DNA from: Gonatopus flavifemur
Lineage: Eukaryota > Arthropoda > Insecta > Hymenoptera > Dryinidae
Reading direction: 5' to 3'
NCBI GenBank assembly: GCA_018340375.1
Contig: JAFFJZ010000004.1
Location: forward strand, 29,796,001-29,860,000
Length of the DNA: 64,000 nucleotides
Part shown: one piece after another, positions 36,013 through 46,319 of the stretch
Numbering within the stretch: position 1 is the stretch's first letter
Layout: each line of letters begins with the position of its first letter
Program-made: the position numbers and the translations under genes
Notes under the pieces: generated by a model
Seen by the model: the letters and a program-made list of their open reading frames with translations, nothing else
Told to the model about the DNA's origin: nothing
Database searches by the model: none

Positions 36013-37116
36013 CACTGTAAAAAAATTTCACCGGAAAATTCCAGTACATGTACTGGAAGCAAATAACCTGTACATGTACCGGAAAATTTCAGCACATTTG
36101 TACTGCAAAAATTCAGTGCAAACGTTATGGAATTTCAGCATCAAAACTGGAAATTTTGTGAGCCCCGGTACTGGAATTTTTCAGTACACGAACTGGACTT
36201 TTCCAGGACATGTACTGGAAAATTGATGCTGAAAATATCCATGAAAATTGAAAAAAAATTGCTCACGCAAAGTGATTTTGCAGGGTCCTTGTGTTCCAAG
36301 ATGATTGAGAAACTTTTGATCGTTCATTTGGATGGACAGAAACTCATGTCTACCTAACGGGATTTGAACCTACCCTTTTCTACCTGCCTACCAACTGAAA
36401 CCTAAGACCTAACCGATGAGCTATAGCGGGACATGTTGGGAGGCCAGCTTGGGTTACTACATATGCTTCATATCTAGAATACACAAGAGGATAAGTCTTG
36501 GAAAAACCTCATATATCAATTTTATTGGCTACAATTACAATTATTATTCAACATCTCAATCAGGAGATTCTTAATATAAAGACTTGAAATTTTTTCTGCC
36601 AGAAATGACGAAGTTCAATAGAAGTGGAAAATTTCAGTGCAACAGTGATTAAATTCTGTTGCATAGCAACTGGAAAATTCCATCACACGACCTGAAAATT
36701 GCAGTTCAAAACCTGTATGATTCAATTGCATAGTAACTGGAAAATTCCATCACAAAATCTGAGAATTGCAGTTAAAAACCTGTATAATTCCAGTATACCA
36801 ACGATTAGGTTTTTTTTCTAAATTCCAAATTTTTTCTCAAGTCCTTTTTGAGGGGATATTTTTTTCTAGTGCATAAAAACTATAAAATTGTAGTACGAGC
36901 TGGTAAAATTTTCGCGAAATCATGGCAAAATTTCCGTACATCATCTCAAACTTGAAAATTCCAGTACAATGACTGAATTTTCAGTTATGCTTGGTAAATT
37001 TTCAGTAACGTAACAACAAAATCTCTGTACATGTACTGGAATATCCATATTCCAGTACTAGCACTGGAAATTTCCAGTCCAGTTGCACAGTAAATTTCCA
37101 GTTTTTTTTTACAGTG
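36013..37116. mobile_element. 1.1-kb CACTGTAAAAAAA TIR element, copy A
   Basis: Inverted ends CACTGTAAAAAAATTTC and the complement of CACTGTAAAAAAAAACTGG. The interior is rich in CAGTACATGTACTGGAAAAT palindromes and AATTCCAGT words. Copy B at 53035-54136 is nearly identical, so the family moved recently. A tRNA-like segment lies inside on the minus strand. Flanks of copy A disagree: mariner C on the left, a TACTGGC fragment on the right, and only the right side ends in TA. No transposase is present; the ends suggest a Tc1/mariner-type non-autonomous element. Confidence 0.8.
36354..36432 (-). repeat. tRNA-like box A/B segment in 1.1-kb element, copy A
   Basis: On the minus strand TAGCTCATCGGTTAGG (36408-36423) fits box A and GGTTCAAATCCCG (near 36358-36370) fits box B of an RNA polymerase III internal promoter. 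The spacing requires a long variable region and the acceptor arms do not pair, so it is tRNA-derived, not a tRNA gene. It is conserved in copy B at 53376-53452. Confidence 0.55.
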
Positions 37117-37277
37117 TATACCGTCTGTCCACGCGAGCCAATACCGTCTGAAATCTGGCGAACGTTTGGCGACAGTTGAAAAATGGTAATGATTCTGAAC
37201 AGGCACAGTTGTTTTTGCCGAACTTTGGCGAATACAACCTCGCCAGTACCGCGCCATTTGTCAACTCTGGCTATTTC
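37117..37277 (+). mobile_element. TACTGGC element right-end fragment
   Basis: Matches 3150-3318 of TACTGGC copy 1, from ACCGTCTG..C.CGCGAGCCA through GGTAATGATTCTGAA to the terminal CTATTTCCACATGGG. The left part is missing and is replaced by the 1.1-kb element. Confidence 0.75.
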
Positions 37278-37309
37278 CACATGGGCAGCTTTCATCAACA
37301 CTGTGAAAT

Positions 37310-38160
37310 TGTCTTAAATTCACGTTGAGGGTGTTTCGTAGGAGATTCGAATGCTCCTCATACTCATTGGCACTGGATTTGGAAACGGGTTACTACACCT
37401 TGTATGCATGGTGGATTCATGTGAGTTCATTTATGAACTTTGACACTGATCCCAGAATTTACCATCACTCTAAAAGTGTCCTCAACCCACGTTGAGGGTG
37501 TTTCGGGGGTGATTCTGATGTTTCTCATTCCAATTAGAACTGGGATTGTAAGAAGTTTCCAGGCTTCCGTACGCACGATTGGATGACGTGGAGGATTCAT
37601 ACATGAACTTCGAAATTGATACCAGAATTCATTAGCACTCTGCGATTCCATTCAATTCGACTTGAATACGAATCACCTCTAACGCGAATTTAATGTACTT
37701 CCAGAGTGTTGTTACGTTCTGGGATCAGTGTGCAACTTTATCAAGACACATCCTGCAAAGGATTCCATAATGCGTACATAGTCCCGGACCCCATTTTCAA
37801 ATCCAGTCCCAGTGAATATAAGGAACTTTCGAATCACCTAAGAACCCTCTTCAACGCAAATTCAAGACACTCTTAGAGTGGGGATAAATTCCGGGGTCAG
37901 TCTCAAAGTTCATAAATGAATCCCTCACATGATCCCATCATGCATTCAAAGTTTAGTAACGCGTTTCCAACTCCATTCCCAGTTAGTATATGGAACATTT
38001 GAATCCCCTGCGGAACACCCTCAACGTCAATTTGAAACAATTTACAGTGTTAGTAAATTCTGTGATGTCTCAAAGTTCATAAACAAATCCTTCACATGTT
38101 TTCATCATGAGTACAAAGTTCATTTGCAGTTAGTATAAGGAACATTCGAATCATAGGCGT
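37310..38160. repeat. ~167-bp tandem array that switches orientation
   Basis: Two forward units carry CACGTTGAGGGTGTTTCG at 37321 and 37486. After about 37680 three units run in reverse, with complements of the same block near 37847 and 38014. Further shared blocks are TGAATCCTCCACATGATGG-like and AGTTCATTTATGAACTT-like. The period is about 165-170 bp and divergence is moderate. No ORF. Confidence 0.75.
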
Positions 38161-38342
38161 GTCTACCGTAGATGCCGTAGGTGCACTGGCACTCACAATT
38201 CAGAGTCAGGTATTTATCTCTTCCTATAACAATTCTATTCAGACAACACAATACAGTATAGAAAAGGCTAACTATGACCCGAGTGAAAAAATTCTCAAAA
38301 TGGTTTAATATAGTTTATATATAACTTATGTATAATTATATA

Positions 38343-38544
38343 CACGGAGAAAAATTTTTAATTAAATTTACTATGTGATTATTGTGCCCTAAGAAGACAC
38401 TGACTCTCCAATGGCATTCACTGTGAAACATAGTGGATTTGATTATGTTTCTATTGTCCCATCATAGTAAATTTCATCGTAAGTCTAGTCTGTGCCTCGG
38501 TCACAAAGTCCTACAGTAAATTTAACTATAAATTTTCCTCCATG
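38343..38544. mobile_element. CACGGAGAAAAATTT MITE
   Basis: CACGGAGAAAAATTTTTAAT at 38343 and AAATTTTCCTCCATG ending at 38544 form inverted ends. The interior holds TTTACTATG / CATAGTAAA pairs. The same CACGGAGAAAA end style recurs at 45801-46036 and near 54271. Confidence 0.5.
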
Positions 38545-38555
38545 TATGGAATATA

Positions 38556-40393
38556 CAGGGTGATTCAAAATTCCCGCACTCTTTTTTGGGAGTAGATTCC
38601 TGATGTAATTCTAAAACGATTTGTCCTTTCGCACAATGCTCTCCGACGCATAATTTCGGAGATATAATTAATTAAAGTTGACTAATTATGAGGTGGATCC
38701 ATCGGTCATTCAGGAGCGTCATAACAGAACAAGAGAGGAAGGTGCTTGCAGAGGGCGCTCATACGATCAGCTGATCGGTATAATCGATACGATTTACCAA
38801 CATACAAATTGGTAAATTTTCTATGTAGAACGATTGAATTCGTCGACACTGTGGAAAAATTGATTATTGTCATGAATTCTTATCACGATATGCTGTAGGT
38901 GAAAGTTGTAATTTCAGTAATGATTTTTATTACGCAGACAAATGTAAAATAGTGTTCCCGTACAGCACAACCACCGATCCTCCACCTAAGACTTCGGTGG
39001 ACTGGAGGTGGAGAATTGGTGGAGAAATGGGAGCCGTGGAAATAAGGGAGAAATAAGGGAGAGTCTCCGTTGAGGCAACGGAGAGACGACGGAGAAATGT
39101 CCGCCCCTTGTATTTTCAGTGAAACTTGAATCCGTGAATTCATACATTCAGATTTGGTTACTTAAATGCACCAATAAGACTTATATTGAAAATACAGGGG
39201 GCGGACATTTCTCCGTCGCCTCTCCGTTGCCTCAACGGAGACTCTCCCTCATTTCTCCCTTATTTCCACGGCTCCCATTTCTCCACCAATTCTCCACCTC
39301 CAGTCCACCGAAGTCCTAGGTGGAGGATCGGTGGTTGTGCTGTACGGGAACACTATTTTACATTTGTCTGCGTAATAAAAATCATTACTGAAATTACAAC
39401 TTTCACCTACAGCATATCGTGATAAGAATTCATGACAATAATCAATTTTTCCACAGTGTCGACGAATTCAATCGTTCTACATAGAAAATTTACGGGGTTA
39501 TTACGTAGGGGTAGGGATTCAAGTGGGAGACAAAGTATAACTACTCGTTTTCAATCAGAATTTTCATGTAAAGAAGAAAACATGAGAATTTTCATTCATC
39601 CGATACCCAATTTGAACGGTTCGATTAGTAAGTTTAACACAAGAGATTGGATTCCGAATCCTGTATTCTGATTGGTCGAGAATCAATGTATGTTAGATCA
39701 ATCCTCGGCCGTTTCAAATGATTCTTCTGGAGAATGTGTTTTCGACTTATCCCAACCACAACATTGAACAATGATGAATTCATTCGAATTCACCCTTTTT
39801 ACATCATTCGATGATTATAAAGGGTTTATCGAACGTTAATAACTTCTCTTGTGTTAAACTTACTAATCAAACCGTTCAAATTGGGTATCGGATGAATGAA
39901 AATTCTCATGTTTTCTTCTTTACATGAAAATTCTGATTGAAAACGAGTAGTTATACTTTTTTCCCCCACTTGAATTCCTATCCCTACAAAATAACACTAT
40001 TTTACATTTGTCTGCGTAATAAAAATCATTACTGAAATTACAACTTTCACCTACAGCATATCGTGATAAGAATTCATGACAATGATCAATTTTTCCACAG
40101 TGTCGACGAATTCAATCGTTCTACATAGAAAATTTACCAATTTGTATGTTGGTAAATCGTATCGATTATACCGATCAGCTGATCGTATGAGCGCCCTCTG
40201 CAAGCACCTTCCTCTCTTGTTCTGTGATGACGCTCCTGAATGACCGATGGATCCACCTCATAATTAGTCAACTTTAATTAATTATATCTCCGAAATTATG
40301 CGTCGGAGAGCATTGTGCAAAAGGACAAATCGTTTTAGAATCTCATCAGGAATCTACTCCCAAAAAAGAGTGCGGGAATTTTGAATCACCCTG
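38556..40393. mobile_element. 1.8-kb palindromic element with a nested insertion
   Basis: The ends CAGGGTGATTCAAAATTCCC and its complement are flanked by TA (38554-38555 and 40394-40395). The arms match through ACTCCCAAAAAAGAGTGCGG and GATCAGCTGATCG, and inward to a central loop near 39120-39185. The inner arms carry ATTTCTCCACCAATTCTCCA and CTCCGTTGCCTCAACGGAG. The right arm contains a 499-bp insertion at 39494-39992, flanked by a 145-bp direct duplication of arm sequence. Short ORFs at 38883-39143 and 39186-39422 are the same sequence read from the two arms and are not evidence of a gene. Confidence 0.85.
39494..39992. mobile_element. Insertion in right arm, ~160-bp inverted arms
   Basis: GTTATTACGTAGGGGTAGGG at the left and the complement of GTTATTTTGTAGGGATAGGA at the right bound it. 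The arms continue through ACTACTCGTTTTCAATCAGA and ATCCGATACCCAATTTGAAC. The stretch AACACTATTTTAC...GAAAATTTAC occurs directly before (39349-39493) and after (39993-40137), with one mismatch seen. Confidence 0.75.
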
Positions 40394-41686
40394 TATATAT
40401 ATATCATTCAATAAAAATTTTTCCCAGGGCACCCACAATTTGGCTGAGAATTAAATTGTTTATAACGTTTTTATGGGCAAACTATTTGCTTTGGAGAAAA
40501 ATCGTCTTGATAAAAAGAAGTTCTCATCTTGTGAGAGATAAGTTTCGTACACAACTTGTTTATTCCGTGCAAAAAAAAAATGTTGGCTTGAAGGAGAAAT
40601 TGTTTCGCATTTGCTAACAAATAAATTTTGTACAAACTAGTATCAGCATCATTTATTCAAATCATTATGATTATTCTCATGTTATTTTTTTCAATATTTG
40701 CTTGATATGGATATTTTATTGATGTACATTTTGACATTTCTAATAAAATCTTATATTTACAGAATAATATACAAAATTCATTTGTTAGAAAATAAGAATC
40801 GATTTCTCCTTCCAATCCTGGAAGATACTGAGAAATCTCAGAAGGATCTGGAAAACTCCAAAAACCAATGAAAATTTTTTCAAAATCTGGGGAATCTTCT
40901 AAAAATTTTAAAAGATCTCCCTTATCAGGTACGTTTTTCCATTAAGAAAATCATTCTAAATATTTATAAATATCTCTGAATTTATGTGGAAATCACTGAG
41001 ACTCTCTGAGAAACTATGAATACCTCTGAAATCCTCTGAGAAACTTTTCACTGGAAATTTCAGTAATTTTCAGCGAAATTTCTCCACCAGAATAGTCCCT
41101 GCAAGTATTTTTGTTGCGCGCAGAGAAGAGAAAATCTTCCATTTGACTTGTATTTCCATTGTACTCTAGAAAATCATATTTCTCGATGTTGATTCGGCGA
41201 ATAAAGTAGACGTTTCTTTGAATCTTCGCATACGAATTTTTCGGACAACTTCCATCAAAGGAAATCATCTTTGTTGTATAGGAAAGCAAAGGGGAAATGA
41301 ATTTCGAATAGAGGCTTAACGTATACGCCTTGTTAGAGGGATGTACTTTGAGAAGTAAGAAAATTTTGAATGAGGGACATGTACATTAACAATTGAAAGA
41401 CTGGAGAAAAGCGGAATCAGATCGCTATGGAAGGAAAACTTTTAGGGTGAATATGGATTGGTTCGCGGAAGATCAGACGATAGTAATGTGAATTTTATAC
41501 TTCCAAAGATTAACAGGATGGAGGGATGGAAGAAGTATTTCCAGTTCAACAGTCGATGGGTCATCATGGTCAGTTTAAAAACATAAGCACTATCAAATCG
41601 AAGGTTCTATTTCAAAGGTTTCGCTTGAAGTCACTGTGTCAATACCGTATAATAAGCTTTAACATTCTTCACACGTCCGATTATCA
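40394..41686. other. Unassigned DNA
   Basis: A short TA run follows the palindrome. ORFs of 78, 91 and 75 codons have no motifs. No gene supported. Confidence 0.4.
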
Positions 41687-41909
41687 CACTGTTAAAAATT
41701 TCTGCATTAATTTCAATGTTTTTACTGGAAATTTGTTTCAAGTACGTACATGAATTCAGTTTCATGCATATTTTACATGAAATTTAATGTAAACTATAGC
41801 ATAACCTATAGTCTTTTCATGTTTTTGTACATTAAATTTAATGCAGAATGTATATGAACCTGATTTCATGTACGTAATTGAAAAAAACTTCCAGATATTT
41901 CTGACAGTG
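41687..41909. mobile_element. CACTGTTAAAAATTTCTG MITE
   Basis: CACTGTTAAAAATTTCTG at 41687 and TATTTCTGACAGTG ending at 41909 are inverted. Inside are TACATTAAATTTAATG palindromes and TTTCAAGTACGTACATGAA paired with TTCATGTACGTAATTGAAA. It is related to 6340-6556. Confidence 0.7.
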
Positions 41910-42524
41910 TTGTATTCACTGTTCGAATACTCAAAAGCATGTTGATATAAGAATATCCATCATGTATATTCAAGGCGTATCAGGATTTGTGAACTGAATT
42001 TTACAGGTGTATTCTTTAGTCAAAGTGCAATAATTTCCCATTTAGGGGAATTTAATTTAGAGCTTGGTTTTTGAGATATGAACACTTTTAGATTTCTTTT
42101 TTCAAACTCAAACGACTGAAAAGCGTAGTGTGCCCTCAAAAAGGAAGTATTGGCACAAATACTTCTCGCGAAAATAGTATGAAAGAGTATTTGATTTCAA
42201 GACATCCCGTGTGGAAATTTTTCCAGGCGTCCTATATTGAATATAGACCCCACCCACAGAAAGATTTTCTTATTGTAACAAAAATTGCATTATTATGAGG
42301 AAATTTTTTTCTCAACATAGGGACAATCCTAATTTTTCTTCTAATAAGAAAAAAATTCTCTCGCCTCCAGTAAAATTTGCTAATCTTGGCGTTACAATAT
42401 TGAGTCTTGAACCAAGAAAAATAGTCTTGAGATCACCATAAGCATTTTTCAAATGAGACTTAGAGATTTTCTTGATGCAGTGAAGTTTTTATTAAAGGTA
42501 AAGAAATCTTTCTTCTTACTCAGT

Positions 42525-42684
42525 AAACATTTGGTATCTTGCGATATATTTTAGACAGGCTTTTTAGTCCTATGTAACACTTTTAAATAACTTTCAGATC
42601 AATTCTTGTTTCGAACTCGTCTGTATATCTAAAAGTGTTGTACAAGACATCTAAAACCAAGATATCGCAAGACACAAAATGTTC
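42525..42684. mobile_element. AAGATATCTT-group MITE
   Basis: AAACATTTGGTATCTTGCGATAT at the left pairs with the complement of CAAGATATCGCAAGACACAA and AATGTTC at the right. The ends are closely similar to those of 27554-27787. The flanking DNA (41910-43129) shows no gene. Confidence 0.65.
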
Positions 42685-43129
42685 AAAGGTTACAAGAATT
42701 GATTTTTTTCAAATAAAAAAATCGCTTGGAACGGTATCTGGCACACGGTACATTGCTTTATTTGATTATCACTGTTTTAAAGTTTATAATCACTATTCCA
42801 TTTGACAACACGATACATTGGAATCAATTTTGAAAACTCTATTACTCTGCTGCCAATCAAGGGGGAGGGGGGGCGTATCGTTAAGCGTTGCCTTTAAAAA
42901 TATTCATCTAGTTTCAGTATAAGAACATTTTTCTCACCACAAGAAGCGATGGTCTCACAAGAAATAAAGACTGACGTTAAAAAAATGTCACGGATGATAA
43001 TTTTTTCTACTAACAATCCATGATATGATTACTTTCAAACAAAACCGCTTTTTGGTCCAAAACTATTTGTTTCCGGAGAAGAAAATCGATATCAAGAATA
43101 AAATGATGGTAATGACAAGAAATCATTTC

Positions 43130-43485
43130 TGTGAGTGGCCCGTATGGGCTTATATTGAGTGTTCCAACTTAAGATGTCCTAAACTCAGCCACTAAGGGTC
43201 CCAGTCGGGTTGCTGATATTGATCATGATTTCTCTAACTCAGGGACGCGCATATACGGCCCATATGGGGCTAAGCTGAAATGCCAATGTTTTCCCTTGTT
43301 TTGAAAATCTAGGCACACCAACTACAGCCTGCTAGGGCCTTGCCAGGCTCCCCACATTCTCCCGAAGATCTTAATTTAAGCACACCTATACACAACCCAC
43401 GTAAGGCCGAACTGCATTTTCAACGTTGTCCCCTGTTTTGAAAGTCTGAATGCACTCAACTACAGCCCGCATAGGGCCTCGTCCT
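43130..43485. repeat. ~70-bp minisatellite, locus 1
   Basis: A block of the type CCC(A/G)YATRGGGCC recurs at about 43140, 43192, 43260, 43328, 43399 and 43467, mostly 68-71 bp apart. Between the blocks are a TTTTGAAAATCTAGGCACACC-like segment and a TTTCCCTTG/TTGTCCCCTG segment. GC content is above the surroundings. The same repeat type occurs at 50640-50985. Confidence 0.65.
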
Positions 43486-44303
43486 TATATCGATTCTTTC
43501 TTTAAATATAAACTTACGTTAAAAAACCCGTTGAAAAAATCTGATAGATGCCCAAATACCGCTATGGAATCCCATATATCTTCATAAGATTTTATCAGAT
43601 TCAATAGTGGTATTTGAACACTTTCATTAGATTCCAATGAAACGTATGAGTTTCTATGCTGTTTTTCCTACTGGGAACAAATTTACTCAAACCATATTGG
43701 TGATTTCCTTATGTGCCTGTTTCATTATTTATAACACTGACGTGTGGTAGTATACATTACATATCAGTATGAATACACGCATAGCAATATAAACAAGGAA
43801 GTCATGTGGTCATTGAAATTCTTCTAAGAATTCATATTGAATTCTTTCCGCCCCAACTGAATTATTTGCGAACTCTTTTTGAAGTGGTGTGCTGTATGAG
43901 TTGCCAATAGCAAATATGAAAAAAACTGTTTAAATTCTATATACTCCTTAATTGTATGATTACGAAAGTAAAAATTTATCATAATACTTCCATTTCCTTA
44001 AATATAAGAAACATGGAATTATAATGAGGATCGCAACAGAAAAAATTCCACAGTTTTCAACCAAACGGGATGAAACTTATATGGAACCACTATTGAATCA
44101 TAACAAAAAAATGGTATGAGTTTCATGGCAATCAAGGGTGCTAACCCGTGTATTGCAGTAAAAAAAAAAAAAAAAAATATCTTGGAAAAATCTTGAATCG
44201 TGCATAAAAGAAATTCTCCCCTCTTTTTCTTCTTCTTTCTCCTTTCTCTTCTTTTGATCCCTCCTCTCAGTCCTACAAATTTTACTTCATTTCGGATTTT
44301 TGG
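43486..44303. other. Unassigned DNA
   Basis: Contains an A-run at 44160-44177 and a pyrimidine-rich run at 44217-44270. No gene recognised. Confidence 0.4.
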
Positions 44304-44371
44304 GGTTGCGGGATTCGAACCCGGACATTTCACGACGTACCCACGCTTCGATGACCTGAGCCATACGGACA
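44304..44371 (-). repeat. tRNA-like segment, possible SINE head
   Basis: On the minus strand TGGCTCAGGTCA (44352-44363) fits box A and GGGTTCGAATCC (44311-44322) fits box B, at nearly normal tRNA spacing. The ends do not form an acceptor stem. A tRNA-derived SINE or a degraded tRNA pseudogene are both possible. Confidence 0.4.
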
Positions 44372-44934
44372 ATTTGATGACGGTGCTCATAATTGTCAAT
44401 ATGACATGGTGAGATATAATGTCAGCGGTGTATATTTTCAGAGTAAAAGTGATCTTTTGAATAAGGTGTTCATTACATACACAAATATAAGGTAAGTTGA
44501 TTGTGCTTCAAACTTGAACAGCTTAATGAATTTGGTGAAATATATTGAAGTACATGATCCAGTGATCGTTAGTGTCTGATGAATATCATAGATACGTTTA
44601 AATTATTTCTTTCTCACTGTTTTTGAAAAACAACTTATTAGTAAATGTGAATGAGAATTTGATAAAATCACCGTACACGAAGGCCGTACATGAAATTCAG
44701 CGTCAAAAGTTCGATAATTCGCAGAATCTTGTGACTCGGAGATTCGTTACTTTCAGTGCTAGCACTGCAAGGTTACAAAATCGTACTTTTCACAGAATTT
44801 GTGAGTATTTACATGGATTATTCAAGCATTCAATTTATGAACGAATTCACCTTCTTTGCAATTTGATTGTGAACAAAGACATTTGAAGTGTGATCCATAT
44901 GCACTCATAACCTTAAAACTGCTGATCTTAGAGA

Positions 44935-45130
44935 TACATTCGGCAAAACATCTTGAACATATCTTTTGAAAGACATCTTCAAGACATATCGAAAAGATGT
45001 CCTTTAGATATCTTTTCGATGTGTCTTCAAGATGTGTTTCAAAAGATATCTTCAAGATGTCTTTTTGATATGTCTTGTAGATGTCTTTCAAAAGATATCT
45101 TCAAGATATCTTGAAGATGTTCATGTTTAT
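44935..45130. repeat. AAGATATCTT-rich self-complementary repeat
   Basis: Dense AAGATATCTT, AAGATGTCTT and AAAAGATATCTT words on both strands give an almost continuous palindrome. ACATCTTGAACATATC near 44949 and its complement near 45110-45125 may mark the ends. Overlapping ORFs on both strands (88-89 codons) are a by-product. Confidence 0.6.
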
Positions 45131-45289
45131 TGGGTAAATTCCCATCAGTACAACGAGCAATTACAGAATGTTGCGGAGTTTGGGAATGTTGGTGAAAAGA
45201 TAACAATGAATCATTTTTATTTTCTTTTACAAAAATAACTAAAATCTGTGACAGATTTTTTTCCCCCTGAAATACACATTTTTCAAGAG

Positions 45290-45800
45290 TGCTATTCCAC
45301 TCCAAGAAATTTAGAGAGTCATATTTATTCCAAAAAATCCCTCGTCAGTTACTGGCAAGTGCCTCATCAGTTACTTGCTAGTGTCTGCTTAGTTTACCTG
45401 ATTAGTCCCTCGTTGATGAGAGCGTTACATTTTTACCAGTTACTCATAAGTTTTCCCGATTAGTGCCTCACCAGTAAAAAGGATGAACTGATAAATGCCT
45501 CATGGTTGACTAGTGAGAATTTCTACATAGATATCAGGAGGATATAAAGTTGTTGTGAGGACTACTTCAATCAGGGATGATGCGATTTCAGTAGATCTCC
45601 AGAGGAATATAAAGTAGCTATAGGAACTACTTCGATCGTTGATGCTGCAACTCCGCTGCCATCCACGAAAAGTAGTTGTGACGGCGAGTTTCGTAGGTGG
45701 TTCAAAAGCTTTTACGTAAAGTAGTTCCCACAACTACTTATTAATTGGGACAACTATTTTTTTTTCCATGCATGCAACATGCAACATTACAATAAATCAC
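45290..45800. other. Degenerate repeats, no gene
   Basis: GTGCCTCAYCAGTTACT-like phrases recur at 45340-45510, and GTAGTTSYYACAACTACTT-like palindromic phrases at 45545-45760. Both look like decayed small elements. Ends not defined. Confidence 0.35.
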
Positions 45801-46036
45801 ATGCAGAAAAATGATGTATCAAATATTACTACATTCACTCGTCCATTAGTGCCCGTAAGTGAAATAGTATAATGTTTACAACTGAATGTAGTAAAATCTC
45901 ATGCTTTATGATATGAAGTTGCACCAAATTGCACGATGTTTTGCTACATTCAGTTGTAAACATTATACCATTCATTTACGGGCACTAATGTACGAGTGAA
46001 TGCAGTAATATTTGATACATCATTTTTCTCCGTGCA
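45801..46036. mobile_element. Palindromic MITE with ~95-bp arms
   Basis: GCAGAAAAATGATGTATCAA at the left pairs with the complement of GCACGGAGAAAAATGATGTA at the right. The arms continue through ACATTCACTCG, ATTAGTGCCCGTAA and TGTTTACAACTGAATGTAG with few mismatches around a loop of about 50 bases. No ORF. Confidence 0.8.
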
Positions 46037-46319
46037 AGTAAGGTTTAAGTAGAGCGTGCGGAAATTTCTAGAGTATTGGATGAATTTTATTTAATCTCTG
46101 ACTGCTGTCCTTTGATAGTTTGGCAACGTCATAGTGTCATTCACTTCAACACGGAAAGAGTTGTTTGATATCTTACAGAACGTGAAGAGTGCCTCACGTG
46201 ATGCGAAAATTAATCACGTAAAAAGTTACGTCATCAATAACTCACACATGAAAAAAAGATGAGGATATAAAACACATCGGACGACGGGTTACATTGTTTG
46301 GTTTAAGTATATTTGATAA

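Noticed and set aside
38883..39422. Two similar ORFs of 86 and 78 codons facing each other
   Set aside because: They are the two arms of one palindrome, so similarity is DNA-level and not a gene pair.
44304..44371. Functional tRNA gene
   Set aside because: Box A and B are good but the acceptor stem does not pair and no clean anticodon arm is visible.
44019..44399. 126-codon minus ORF over the tRNA-like segment
   Set aside because: Its Arg/Lys-rich part is the pyrimidine-rich run read in reverse and its Phe run comes from the A-run; compositional.
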